64,000 nucleotides of DNA, taken from DAHUYF01 sp035509275. GTDB lineage: Bacteria > Pseudomonadota > Alphaproteobacteria > ATCC43930 > CGMCC-115725. The translations under genes and the position numbers were made by a program. Positions within the stretch are counted from its first letter, which is position 1; every line of letters starts with the position of its first letter. The stretch is taken from positions 1 to 64,000 of the forward strand of contig DATJLU010000232.1 in NCBI GenBank assembly GCA_035509275.1, in the 5' to 3' direction. The notes below the pieces were generated by a model. The model searched no databases, was not told where the DNA came from, and saw nothing but the letters and a program-made list of their open reading frames with translations. Below, piece by piece: positions 1 through 8,430 of the stretch.

Positions 1-909
1 GGCCTGCTCGAGCTGACGCCCGACAGCTTTCCGCTGCCCAAGCTCGGCCCGTTCCTGACGCAATTGCGCGACGGCACGCTGCTGCAGGGGCGCGGCTTTG
101 CCATGCTGCGCGGCCTGCCGGTCGAGCGCTCTTCGATGGAAGAGAGCGCGATCGCCTATCTCGGCCTCGGCAGCTATTTCGGCACGCCGGTATCGCAGAA
201 CGCCAAGGGCCATGCGCTCGGCCATGTCAAGGATCTCGGACGCAAGATCGACGATCCCACCGCGCGCATCTATCAGACCACGCACAAGCAGACCTTCCAC
301 ACCGATTCCGTCGACATCGTGGCGCTGCTCTGCCTCAAGACCGCGCGCGCGGGCGGGCTCAGCCGGATCGTCAGCTCGGTTCATCTCTATAACGAGATGT
401 TCCGCCGCCGCCCCGATCTCGCCGCCGAGCTCTTTCATCCCTTCCATTTCGATCGCCGCGGCGAGGTCCCGCCGGGGAAGCCGCCCTATTTCGCGATTCC
501 GATCTTCCACTGGCATCAGGGGCAGCTCACGGTCTTCTACGGCAACCGCTATTACATCCAATCGGCACAGCGCTTCGCCGAGGTGCCGCGGCTCACCGCC
601 CGGCAGACCGAGGCGCTCGACCTCTTCGACGCGCTCGCCAACGACCCCGACAATTATCTCGACATCGAGTTCAAGCCGGGCGACATCCAGCTCGTCCACA
701 ATCACGTCATCCTGCACGACCGCACCGATTACGAGGATTGGCCGGAGCCGGAGCGGCGGCGCCACCTGCTGCGCCTGTGGCTTTGCCCGCCCAATGGACG
801 GCCGCTTCCGACAGTGCTGGCGGACCGCTACGGCAGCGTCGAGGTCGGCCGGCGCGGCGGCATCATGGTCGAAGGCACGCGGCTGACCGCGCCGCTCGAG
901 GCGTGTTAG
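1..909 (+). CDS. TauD/TfdA family Fe(II)/2-oxoglutarate dioxygenase, 5' end outside window
   Basis: The frame is open from the first base, so this is the C-terminal ~302 residues of a longer protein. The jelly-roll iron site is visible: an HTD triad (H-x-D) in 'KQTFHTDSVDIVALL' and the distal histidine region 'QLVHNHVILHDR', followed by the arginine-rich 'RRRHLLRLWL' stretch that in this family helps bind 2-oxoglutarate. TauD/TfdA enzymes hydroxylate small acids, amines or sulfonates while decarboxylating 2-oxoglutarate. The substrate cannot be told from the sequence. The following MFS transporter gene is co-directional but separated by 210 nt holding a large palindrome, so co-transcription is uncertain. 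Confidence 0.9.
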   Translation, partial: GLLELTPDSFPLPKLGPFLTQLRDGTLLQGRGFAMLRGLPVERSSMEESAIAYLGLGSYFGTPVSQNAKGHALGHVKDLGRKIDDPTARIYQTTHKQTFHTDSVDIVALLCLKTARAGGLSRIVSSVHLYNEMFRRRPDLAAELFHPFHFDRRGEVPPGKPPYFAIPIFHWHQGQLTVFYGNRYYIQSAQRFAEVPRLTARQTEALDLFDALANDPDNYLDIEFKPGDIQLVHNHVILHDRTDYEDWPEPERRRHLLRLWLCPPNGRPLPTVLADRYGSVEVGRRGGIMVEGTRLTAPLEAC

Positions 910-947
910 GGCGTGGGGTTTGAAGCGAGTGAGAACGTGAAGTCGTC

Positions 948-1040
948 TGCGCCCCACCTCACCCTCCCGCCGCTAAAGCGGCGGGTCCCTCCCTCTCCGC
1001 CCCTCAGGGGCGGAGAGGGGCTGGGGTGAGGTGGGGCGCA
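948..1040. repeat. Nested palindromic element (three stacked inverted repeats)
   Basis: The outer arms are perfect 16-bp inverted repeats: TGCGCCCCACCTCACC at 948-963 and its reverse complement at 1025-1040. Inside are two more perfect hairpins, CCCGCCGC/GCGGCGGG (966-973 and 978-985) and a 13-bp pair (991-1003 and 1007-1019) with a TCA loop. On one strand this folds as a cloverleaf-like three-way structure. It sits between a dioxygenase gene and an MFS gene and could end transcription of the first. Its form suggests a non-coding interspersed palindromic element rather than a simple terminator, because no U-tract follows. Confidence 0.85.
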
Positions 1041-1119
1041 GCATATGTGCGACATTTCCACGAAAGCATCTCAATAACAAACGCAACGGCAAAAGCCGCG
1101 CGCAAAGGGAGAAACACGC

Positions 1120-2553
1120 ATGGCAAGGACGGACCTCGAGTACCGGCTCGGCAGGACACTGGACAGCATTCCCTTCAGCTGGTTTCACCTTTGGGTCATC
1201 ATCGTGCTGTCGCTGGTCGGCTATACCGAGGGCTATGACACGGCGCTGACCGGGTCGCTCATCGTCCTCTCCAAAACGCCGCTCGGCCTCACCCCTGCCG
1301 ATATCACCTGGCTGGTGATCGGGCCGACCGCGGTGCTGTGCGCCTCGATGCTGATCGGCTCGACCATCTCGGACCGCTACAGCCGCAAGACCATCCTGCA
1401 GATCGGCGTGATCGTCAGCACCTTCTTCACCCTGATCCTGCCGCTGGCGCAGACGCCGAGCACGCTTATCGCGCTGCGGCTGCTCGGCGGAATCGGCTTC
1501 GGTCTCGCCTTGCCGGCGGCCTATCCGATCGGCTCCGAGCTGCTGCCGGCGAAGCACCGGCGCACCTTCGGCTGGATCTACGAGATCATTCTCGCCCTCG
1601 CCTTCACCACCATCCCGCTCTTCGGCTATTTCGCGGGCGCGAGCCCGACCGGGTGGAAGCTGGTGCCGCTGCCGGGCGGGCTCATGCTCTTCATCGTGCC
1701 GGTGCTGGTTTATTACGTCGTGCCGGAAAGCCCGCGCTGGTATCTGACGCATGGCAAACCCGCGGCGGCGATCGCCGAGATCAACCGCATCATCGCGCGC
1801 GCCGGCGGACGCATCGCACCGCTGCCGCCGGTGAGCGACATCGGCACGGTGACGGCGGCACCGCTGCCGCCCTATTCGACGCTGTTCGGCGCCCGGCAGC
1901 TCCGCGGCACGGCGGTGGCGACGCTCACCTGGCTGGGCGCGCTCGTCTCCTACTATCTCTTCTCCTTCATGCTGCCCAAGGCGCTGGTCGATCAGGGCTA
2001 TGCCGTGCAGCTCAGCTTCGGCTTGAGCACGCTGCTCTTCCTCGTGACCATGCCGGGCAAGATCCTGAACGGGTATATGATGGAGCGGCTCGGACGGCGC
2101 CTCACGACGTTCCTCGCGCTCTTCACCTCGATCTTCGGCCTGCTGCTGATGGTCGTGGCGCATACCGCCACCGGCACGATCTTCGGCATCGCCAGCGCGA
2201 GCTTCTGCTTCGTCGCCGGCGTGGTCATCACCGGCCTCACCGTGCTCTCGAGCTTCCCCGGCGTCCGCATCTACATGACCGAGCAATTTCCGACCAATAT
2301 CCGCGGCCGCGGCTATTTCCTGTCGGAGATGCTCGGCCGGCTCGTGGCGGGGATCGCCATTCCCTACTTCATCTCGGGATACACGGCCTCGCCGACGATC
2401 TTCTTCGGCACCGTGCTGCTCTTCGCGCTGCTCGGGGCTTTCGTGCCGCTGCTGCTCGGCCGCGAGACCGTCGGCCAGCTCGAGCTGGTGACGGCACCAG
2501 CCGGCGCGCCGGAAGCCGCGGCGCTCGTCGCGCAACAGGCGACGCCGCGCTGA
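1120..2553 (+). CDS. MFS transporter, sugar-porter type
   Basis: A 477-residue, 12-helix major facilitator in the inner membrane, probably a proton symporter. Family motifs are present: 'SDRYSRKT' in the loop between helices 2 and 3, 'PESPRWYL' after helix 6 (the PESPR signature of sugar porters and related organic-acid carriers) and 'MERLGRRL' at the equivalent loop of the second half. An AAGGGAG ribosome site lies just upstream of the ATG. Substrate is not readable; the preceding dioxygenase may act on what it imports (inference). It converges on the SDR gene with only 28 nt between stops. Confidence 0.9.
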   Translation: MARTDLEYRLGRTLDSIPFSWFHLWVIIVLSLVGYTEGYDTALTGSLIVLSKTPLGLTPADITWLVIGPTAVLCASMLIGSTISDRYSRKTILQIGVIVSTFFTLILPLAQTPSTLIALRLLGGIGFGLALPAAYPIGSELLPAKHRRTFGWIYEIILALAFTTIPLFGYFAGASPTGWKLVPLPGGLMLFIVPVLVYYVVPESPRWYLTHGKPAAAIAEINRIIARAGGRIAPLPPVSDIGTVTAAPLPPYSTLFGARQLRGTAVATLTWLGALVSYYLFSFMLPKALVDQGYAVQLSFGLSTLLFLVTMPGKILNGYMMERLGRRLTTFLALFTSIFGLLLMVVAHTATGTIFGIASASFCFVAGVVITGLTVLSSFPGVRIYMTEQFPTNIRGRGYFLSEMLGRLVAGIAIPYFISGYTASPTIFFGTVLLFALLGAFVPLLLGRETVGQLELVTAPAGAPEAAALVAQQATPR

Positions 2554-2581
2554 GCCGACGGGTCGGCGTGCTCTCGACGGC

Positions 2582-3340
2582 TCAGTAGCTGCCGCCGTCG
2601 ACGAGCCAGTTCTGCTGCGTGACCGCGCTCGCCTCGTCCGAGGCGAGGAAGAGCACGACGCGCGCGATATCCTCGGGCACGAGCTTGCGCTTCAGGCATT
2701 GCCGGCGCAGCAGCTCCTTCTCGCCTTCCGGCGTCAGCCAGAGCTCGATCTGGCGCTCGGTCATGATCCAGCCGGGGACGACGCTGTTGACGCGAATGCC
2801 GCGCGGCCCGAGCTCGCGCGCCAGAGCGCGGGTCAGCCCGACCACGGCGGATTTCGCGGTCTTATAGGCGACGAAGCTGTCATGGCTCATGAGATAGCTG
2901 GCCGATCCCAGATTGACGATCGCGCCGGCGCCCTTGGCCGCCATGTCGCCCGCGACCGCTTGCGCCGCGAAGAACTGGTGATCGAGATTGGTGGCGAAGC
3001 GCTCGCGCCAATAAGCCGGCGTGACCTCCTCCATCTTATGACGGTCGTCGCGCGCGGCGTTGTTGACGAGAATATCGATCGGGCCGAGCGCGGCGCGCAG
3101 CCGCGCGATCGCTTGCGGCAGCGCGGCGAGGTCGCGCAAATCGACCGGCTCGAACTGCACGGAAGAGCCGAGCGAAGCGGCCAGCGCCGCGCCGGCATCG
3201 CGGTCGAGATCGAGGAACCCGGTTTTTGTACCCTGCGCCGCGAAGGCGCGGACGATCGCCGCGCCAATCCCGCTGGCACCGCCGGTAACGAGAGCGACTT
3301 TCCCCGCAAGGCTGGGGTAACGTGCACCGGTTTGATCCAT
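2582..3340 (-). CDS. SDR family NAD(P)-dependent oxidoreductase
   Basis: A 252-residue classical short-chain dehydrogenase. The Rossmann nucleotide site is TGGASGIG (residues 19-26), followed by an acidic residue after beta-2 ('FLDLDRD') that favours NAD over NADP. The NNAAR structural motif is at 93-97, and the catalytic set is Ser146, Tyr159 and Lys163 (YKTAK). The start is supported by a GGAGGA Shine-Dalgarno site. The C-terminal 'NWLVDGGSY' is typical of FabG-like members. The substrate is unknown. It lies alone between the MFS gene and pepN. Confidence 0.92.
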   Translation of the reverse strand: MDQTGARYPSLAGKVALVTGGASGIGAAIVRAFAAQGTKTGFLDLDRDAGAALAASLGSSVQFEPVDLRDLAALPQAIARLRAALGPIDILVNNAARDDRHKMEEVTPAYWRERFATNLDHQFFAAQAVAGDMAAKGAGAIVNLGSASYLMSHDSFVAYKTAKSAVVGLTRALARELGPRGIRVNSVVPGWIMTERQIELWLTPEGEKELLRRQCLKRKLVPEDIARVVLFLASDEASAVTQQNWLVDGGSY

Positions 3341-3460
3341 GGAGTCCTCCCTGAACGTGTCATGATGCGGATCGCGACAGCCGCGGCAATAGCGGCGCGT
3401 GGCACATTTTTCGGGAGCGGATCGAGCGCGCCGCGGCGTCCCGAGATCTCGAGTGCACCG

Positions 3461-6130
3461 CTATGACAGCGACTTTTTCGCGATCTCGTAGGCGTCGCGC
3501 GAGAGGCTCGGCGTCGCCAGGACCCGCTCGAGCGCCGCCCGCATCTTCGCCTGCCGCCCCGCGTCAAAGCGCCGCCAGCGCCCGAGCGGGGCCAAGAGCC
3601 GCGCCGCGACTTGCGGGTTGATCGCATCGAGCTCGATCGTGCGCGCGGCGTGAAAATCGTAGCCGGCGCCGTCGGCCGCGTGGTAGCGCAGCGGATTGGC
3701 GGCGGTGAAGGTGCCGATCAAGGCGCGCACCTTGTTTGGATTTTTGATCGAGAAGGCGGGATGCGCCAGCAGCTCGCTCACGCGCTTCAGCGTGTCGGGC
3801 AGCGCGGAGACGGCCTGCACGGCGAGCCATTTATCGACGACGAGCGCATCCTCGCGAAAGCGCGCGTAGAAATCGTCGAGCGCCGCTTGCCGCTCGGGCC
3901 CCTCGAAATCGACCAGGAAGCGCAGCGCCGCCATGCGATCCGTCATGTTGTCGGCTTGCTGGTACTGTGCGACAAGCGTCGAGCGTAGCGCCGCGTCATC
4001 TTGGGCAAGCGCGGCGAGATAGGCCAGCGCCGTGTTCTTGAGCGCGCGCCGGCCCGCCTGGGCCGCGTCGGGACTATAGGCCGCACTTTCCCGATTGGCC
4101 GTATAGACCCGCCGGAGCTCATCCTTGAGCGCGCCCGCGACCGAGCGCCGGAGCGCCTCGCGCGCGTCATGGATCCCCTCGACGTCGATGATCTCCATGC
4201 GCTCAGCGAGGTAATCCTCGCCCGGGAGCGCGATCGCCTCGGCGGCAAAGGCCGGCTCGAGCGCGCGATCGCGCAGGATGTCGCGCAGCGCCGCGACGAA
4301 GCCCTCGCCAAACGTCATGGCCTCGCCGCGTTGTCGCGCCGCGACGGCGTGCAGCAGCAGATCGGTCGCGTATTGCTGACCTGATTCCCAGCGCGCGAAC
4401 GGGTCCGGATCGTGCTGCATCAGGAAGGCGCGCAGGTCGGCGGCTTGCGGCGCCTTCACGATGACCGGCGCCGAGAAGCGGCGGTTGACCGACACGGCAC
4501 GCGGCTCCGGCAGGTTGACGAAGCGGAAGCTCTGGCGCGGGGCCGTGACGTTGAGCACGCGCTCTTCGCTGACGGAGGCGGCGGGCTCACCCTCGAGGCG
4601 CAGCGGGATGCTCCGCCCCTGCGCATCGAGCAGACCGACCGCGAGCGGGATGTGCATCGGCGCCTTTTCGGGCTGCCCGGGCGTCGGCTTGAGGCTCTGC
4701 GCCACGGTCAGCTCATAGGCGCCGGTGGCACTGTCATAGCGGCCGCCGATCGCGAGCTCCGGCGTCCCCGCCTGGCTGTACCAGAGCTTGAACTGCGTCA
4801 GGTCGACGCCGTTCGCGTCCGCCATGGCCGCGACGAAATCATCGCAGGTGACGGCATGGCCGTCATGCCGCCCGACGTAGAGCTTCATGCCTTTTTGGAA
4901 GCCCGCCTCGCCGAGAATCGTGTGCATCATGCGCACGACCTCGGCGCCTTTCTGGTAGACGGTCGCGGTGTAGAAATTGTTGATCTCGATATAGGAGTCG
5001 GGCCGCACCGGATGCGCGAGCGGGCCCGCATCCTCGGCGAATTGCCGGCCGCGCAGCCCGCGCACCGCGCCGATGCGCTCCACCGGCCGTGAGCGCATGT
5101 CGGAGGAGAACTCCTGGTCGCGGAACACGGTCAGCCCTTCCTTGAGGCTGAGCTGGAACCAGTCGCGGCAGGTGATGCGATCGCCGGTCCAATTGTGGAA
5201 ATACTCGTGCCCGACGACCGTCTCGATCCCGGCATAATCCCCATCGGTCGCGGTCGCGGGGTCGGCGAGGATGTACTTGTCGTTGAAGATGTTGAGGCTC
5301 TTGTTCTCCATCGCCCCCATGTTGAAGTCGCTGACCGCGACGATGTTGAACGAATCCAGATCGTATTCGAGGCCAAAGCGCTCCTCGTCCCAGCGCATGG
5401 CGCGCTTCAGCGAATCCATGGCGTAATGCGTGCGCGCCGCCTTGCCGTGCTCGACGAAGATGCGGAGCTGCACGTCGCGCCCCGACCGCGTCGTGAATTT
5501 GTCCTCGTGCCAAGCGAGATCGCCCGCCACCAGAGCGAAGAGGTAGCAGGGCTTCGGAAACGGATCGTGCCACACCGCATAGTGCCGCCCATCGCCGAGC
5601 GCACCTTCCTCGACGAGGTTGCCGTTTGACAGCAGGACGGGACAGGCCGCCCGCTCGGCGCGGATCACCGTGCGGTAGACCGCCATCACGTCCGGCCGAT
5701 CGAGGAAGTAGGTGATGCGGCGGAACCCTTCGGCTTCGCACTGCGTGCAGAACACGCCTTTGGACACATAGAGCCCTGAGAGCTGAGTGTTCGCTTCAGG
5801 GCGGATCGCAGTCTCGATCTCGAGGGTGAAGGCAGGCGGCGGACGGTGCAGCGTGAGGCTCTTGCTGCCGACGGCGTAATCGCGCGGCGTCAGGCTTTGA
5901 CCGTCGAGGGCCAAGGCGAGCAGCTCGATCCCGTCGCCGTCGAGCACGAGCGGGCGAATGCCGCCGGCGCGATCATCGGCCGCGCGCACGCGCAACGTCG
6001 CCTTCACCCGCGTCGTCTGCGGCGCGAGATCGAATTCGAGCGCCACGCTGTCGATGAGATAGTCCGGCGGGCGATAATCCGCCCGTCGAACGGGTTCATG
6101 GCTCTGGGCTTCGGCTTGCGATTGCGTCAT
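3461..6130 (-). CDS. pepN: Aminopeptidase N (M1 zinc metallopeptidase)
   Basis: An 889-residue cytosolic aminopeptidase of the gammaproteobacterial-type PepN branch, removing N-terminal residues from peptides. The exopeptidase signature GAMEN is at residues 272-276, the zinc site HEYFH at 308-312 and the third ligand Glu331 in 'LKEGL'. Length matches the family (~870-890). The frame stays open upstream of the chosen ATG, but homologous sequence begins near 'YRPPDYLIDSVALEFDL', so the start MTQSQAEA at 6130 is preferred over longer options. It is a single housekeeping gene. Confidence 0.95.
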   Translation of the reverse strand: MTQSQAEAQSHEPVRRADYRPPDYLIDSVALEFDLAPQTTRVKATLRVRAADDRAGGIRPLVLDGDGIELLALALDGQSLTPRDYAVGSKSLTLHRPPPAFTLEIETAIRPEANTQLSGLYVSKGVFCTQCEAEGFRRITYFLDRPDVMAVYRTVIRAERAACPVLLSNGNLVEEGALGDGRHYAVWHDPFPKPCYLFALVAGDLAWHEDKFTTRSGRDVQLRIFVEHGKAARTHYAMDSLKRAMRWDEERFGLEYDLDSFNIVAVSDFNMGAMENKSLNIFNDKYILADPATATDGDYAGIETVVGHEYFHNWTGDRITCRDWFQLSLKEGLTVFRDQEFSSDMRSRPVERIGAVRGLRGRQFAEDAGPLAHPVRPDSYIEINNFYTATVYQKGAEVVRMMHTILGEAGFQKGMKLYVGRHDGHAVTCDDFVAAMADANGVDLTQFKLWYSQAGTPELAIGGRYDSATGAYELTVAQSLKPTPGQPEKAPMHIPLAVGLLDAQGRSIPLRLEGEPAASVSEERVLNVTAPRQSFRFVNLPEPRAVSVNRRFSAPVIVKAPQAADLRAFLMQHDPDPFARWESGQQYATDLLLHAVAARQRGEAMTFGEGFVAALRDILRDRALEPAFAAEAIALPGEDYLAERMEIIDVEGIHDAREALRRSVAGALKDELRRVYTANRESAAYSPDAAQAGRRALKNTALAYLAALAQDDAALRSTLVAQYQQADNMTDRMAALRFLVDFEGPERQAALDDFYARFREDALVVDKWLAVQAVSALPDTLKRVSELLAHPAFSIKNPNKVRALIGTFTAANPLRYHAADGAGYDFHAARTIELDAINPQVAARLLAPLGRWRRFDAGRQAKMRAALERVLATPSLSRDAYEIAKKSLS

Positions 6131-6271
6131 GAGGGCCGCACGCTCCCGTGCTCTCGTCGGCGATCCCGCGCCGGAGCCAACGCCAGGGCGGCGCGGTCGG
6201 CACAAGCAATAGCGATTGATATAATGAATTTTCGGCGCTGCTGGCAGGGTGCCGCGCAGTAGGGGGGAACC

Positions 6272-6508
6272 ATGTCCCGATCGGCTGAACCCGCGGACGC
6301 AGCTTTGCGACCGCCGATAGACCGAGCGCCGCTCGGCGTCATGATGTTGATCGCGCTCGGCACCGGCGTGTTGCTGCTGCTCGCCGCCTGCAGCGACAAG
6401 CATCCCTTGTACGGACCCAATACGCCGCGGAACGGACAAGGTACGCCGGTCGATTCGATCTACGGCACGCCGATCCCCGGCGCTCCGGAAGGCAATAACG
6501 GGATGTGA
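6272..6508 (+). CDS. Small lipoprotein, hypothetical
   Basis: A 78-residue product with a hydrophobic stretch ending in a lipobox (LLAAC, Cys40), followed by a short polar, Pro/Gly-rich tail 'GTPVDSIYGTPIPGAP'. It is therefore predicted to be an outer- or inner-membrane lipoprotein. The ATG at 6272 has a strong GGGGGGAA site; starting instead at the internal Met-Met pair (6341) would give a more usual 17-residue signal peptide. No family recognised. It is divergent from pepN across a 141-nt gap and precedes the amidohydrolase gene by 101 nt. Confidence 0.7.
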   Translation: MSRSAEPADAALRPPIDRAPLGVMMLIALGTGVLLLLAACSDKHPLYGPNTPRNGQGTPVDSIYGTPIPGAPEGNNGM

Positions 6509-6609
6509 TCGGCGCTTGCAGCCGGTACCTTCGGTTTGACTCTTTTTGGGGCAAAGCGCCACATAGCCACTCACGCGACAACGCTATCCACCGGGGAGGA
6601 CCGAGGATC

Positions 6610-7452
6610 ATGCTGACGATAGACGCGCAAGTGCACGCTTACGAGCGCAACCACCCCGGCCGGCCCTGGGCCGGCACCCTGCACGGGCCGGCGGAAGTGA
6701 CCGGCGACGACATGGTGGCTGCCATGGACGCGGTCGGCGTCGATGGCGCGCTGTTGGTATCGCCCTACTCCATGTACCGCTACGACGGCAGCTACGCGGT
6801 CGAAGTCCACGCCACCCATCCCGGCCGCTTCGGGTTGATCAAGCCGTTCGATCCGACCGATCCCGCCGTTGAAGACAAGATCGCCCAGTGGGCCGCGACC
6901 CCCGGCGCGGTGGGCGCTCGCATCATGCTGGCGCGCGGTGCGCCCGAGGATCCCGCCGATCCCGGCCTCAACCGCGTCCTGGCCGCCGGCGCGCGGCACT
7001 CCCTGCCGGTCAATCTGCTGTGCTGGGGCCGTCTCGAGCAGTTTGGCGCGCTCGCCGCGCGAAACCCCGAGACGATGCTGGTCATCGATCATCTCGGGCT
7101 GCAACAGCCTTTCGAGCCGCCTGCCCCGGCGCAGCCTTTTGCCGAGCTGGCGAAGGTGCTCGAGCTGGCGGATTACGACAATGTCGCGATCAAGATCAGC
7201 GGCGCCTGCACGCTCTCGCACCAACCATTCCCTTACAAGGACATATGGGACCCGCTCGCGCGCATCTTCGACGCCTATGGCTTCGATCGCTGCATGTGGG
7301 GGACCGATTGGACGCGCGCCGTCGCGTTGCTGACCTACAAGCAAGGGGTCGAGGCCTTCCGTGTCACGGATCGGCTCTCCGACGGCGATCGCGCCGCGCT
7401 GATGGGCGAGACGCTGGCAGAGATCTACGACTGGGAGCCGTCGGAAGCGTGA
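6610..7452 (+). CDS. Amidohydrolase family protein (TIM-barrel, COG3618-like)
   Basis: A 280-residue protein of the amidohydrolase-2 family, which includes 2-pyrone-4,6-dicarboxylate lactonase-like and decarboxylase-like enzymes. It begins 'MLTIDAQVHAYE' (metal-site histidine after beta-1), has 'MLVIDHLGLQ' in the middle and 'MWGTDWTRA' with the conserved late-strand aspartate. The frame is open further 5', but the Met at 6610 directly precedes the conserved N-terminus and has a GGGGAGGA site. First of three co-directional catabolic genes (alpha/beta hydrolase, flavin oxidoreductase follow); substrate unknown. Confidence 0.85.
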   Translation: MLTIDAQVHAYERNHPGRPWAGTLHGPAEVTGDDMVAAMDAVGVDGALLVSPYSMYRYDGSYAVEVHATHPGRFGLIKPFDPTDPAVEDKIAQWAATPGAVGARIMLARGAPEDPADPGLNRVLAAGARHSLPVNLLCWGRLEQFGALAARNPETMLVIDHLGLQQPFEPPAPAQPFAELAKVLELADYDNVAIKISGACTLSHQPFPYKDIWDPLARIFDAYGFDRCMWGTDWTRAVALLTYKQGVEAFRVTDRLSDGDRAALMGETLAEIYDWEPSEA

Positions 7453-7620
7453 TCGGCAGTCGCGGTGCGGAGCGCCGCGCGGTGGTGACACGCCGGCGGC
7501 GCGCTGACCCTCTGAGCGAAAGCTTCCCACCCTGTTCAATCCGGGTATAGCATCGGGCCAAGGGTGGCATTGATTCCGGCTATTACCGGCTGAACTCGAC
7601 CACCCCGTGAAGGGGACGCC

Positions 7621-8409
7621 ATGACCGCTCCCGCGACCATCACCGACCGGATCGACGTTGCGGGATTGGAGCTGGAGGTAGTGCGGCGCGGGGCCGGACG
7701 GCCGATCCTGCTCTTGCACGGCTTTCAGAATCCCGACCCCGGCGCGCGGTTCCTCGAGCTGCTGAGCCGTCGCGCGCGCATCATCGCGCCGTCGCATCCG
7801 GGTTTCGGCCGCTCGCCGCGTCCCGACGGGTTCGAGACGGTCTACGATCTCGTGCGGCTTTATCTGGCGCTGATCGAGAGCTTGCCGGACGAGAAGGTGA
7901 CGCTGATGGGCTTTTCGTTCGGCGGCTGGCTGGCCGCCGAGATCGCCGTCACGTGCGCGCATCGCCTCGACCGGCTCATTCTGGTGGACGCCCTCGGCGT
8001 GAAGCTCGGCGATCGCGAGACCGCGGACATTCTCGACGTCTTCAACACTCACCCCAAAGAGGTACAGCGGCGGCTCTGGCATGACGCCCGGCGCTTCGCC
8101 CCGGACTATGACGCTCTGAGCGACGAGGCGCTCGTCACCCTGGCGCGCAATTGGGAAGCGCTCTGCCTCTATGGCTGGCATCCCTACATGTACAATCCGC
8201 AGCTGAAGCGCTGGCTCGGCCGGATCGCGGTGCCGAGCCTCGTGCTGTGGGGGGCCGGCGACGGCATCGTTTCCCCCGATTACGGCCGCGCTTATGCGGC
8301 GCTGATACCGGGGGCGCGCTTCGCGCTCATCGACGCGGCCGGTCATGCGCCCGAGATCGAGCAGCCCGAAGTGTTCGTCGATCACGTGCTCGGCTTTCTC
8401 GCGACCTGA
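7621..8409 (+). CDS. Alpha/beta-fold hydrolase
   Basis: A 262-residue soluble hydrolase with the full catalytic triad: nucleophile elbow GFSFG (Ser99), Asp214 in 'GAGDGIVSP' and His242 in 'AAGHAPE'; 'LLHGFQNP' forms the oxyanion-hole region. The family includes ring-fission product hydrolases, lactonases and esterases; the exact substrate cannot be assigned. An AAGGGG site precedes the ATG. The next gene starts 21 nt after its stop, so the two are very probably one operon. Confidence 0.88.
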   Translation: MTAPATITDRIDVAGLELEVVRRGAGRPILLLHGFQNPDPGARFLELLSRRARIIAPSHPGFGRSPRPDGFETVYDLVRLYLALIESLPDEKVTLMGFSFGGWLAAEIAVTCAHRLDRLILVDALGVKLGDRETADILDVFNTHPKEVQRRLWHDARRFAPDYDALSDEALVTLARNWEALCLYGWHPYMYNPQLKRWLGRIAVPSLVLWGAGDGIVSPDYGRAYAALIPGARFALIDAAGHAPEIEQPEVFVDHVLGFLAT

Positions 8410-8430
8410 ACCCGGCTCGGAGGCTTGGCG

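Noticed and set aside
973..2535. 520-codon minus-strand open frame opposite the MFS gene
   Set aside because: Arg/Gln/Asp-rich translation without any domain, caused by high third-position GC in the true plus-strand gene; no ribosome site.
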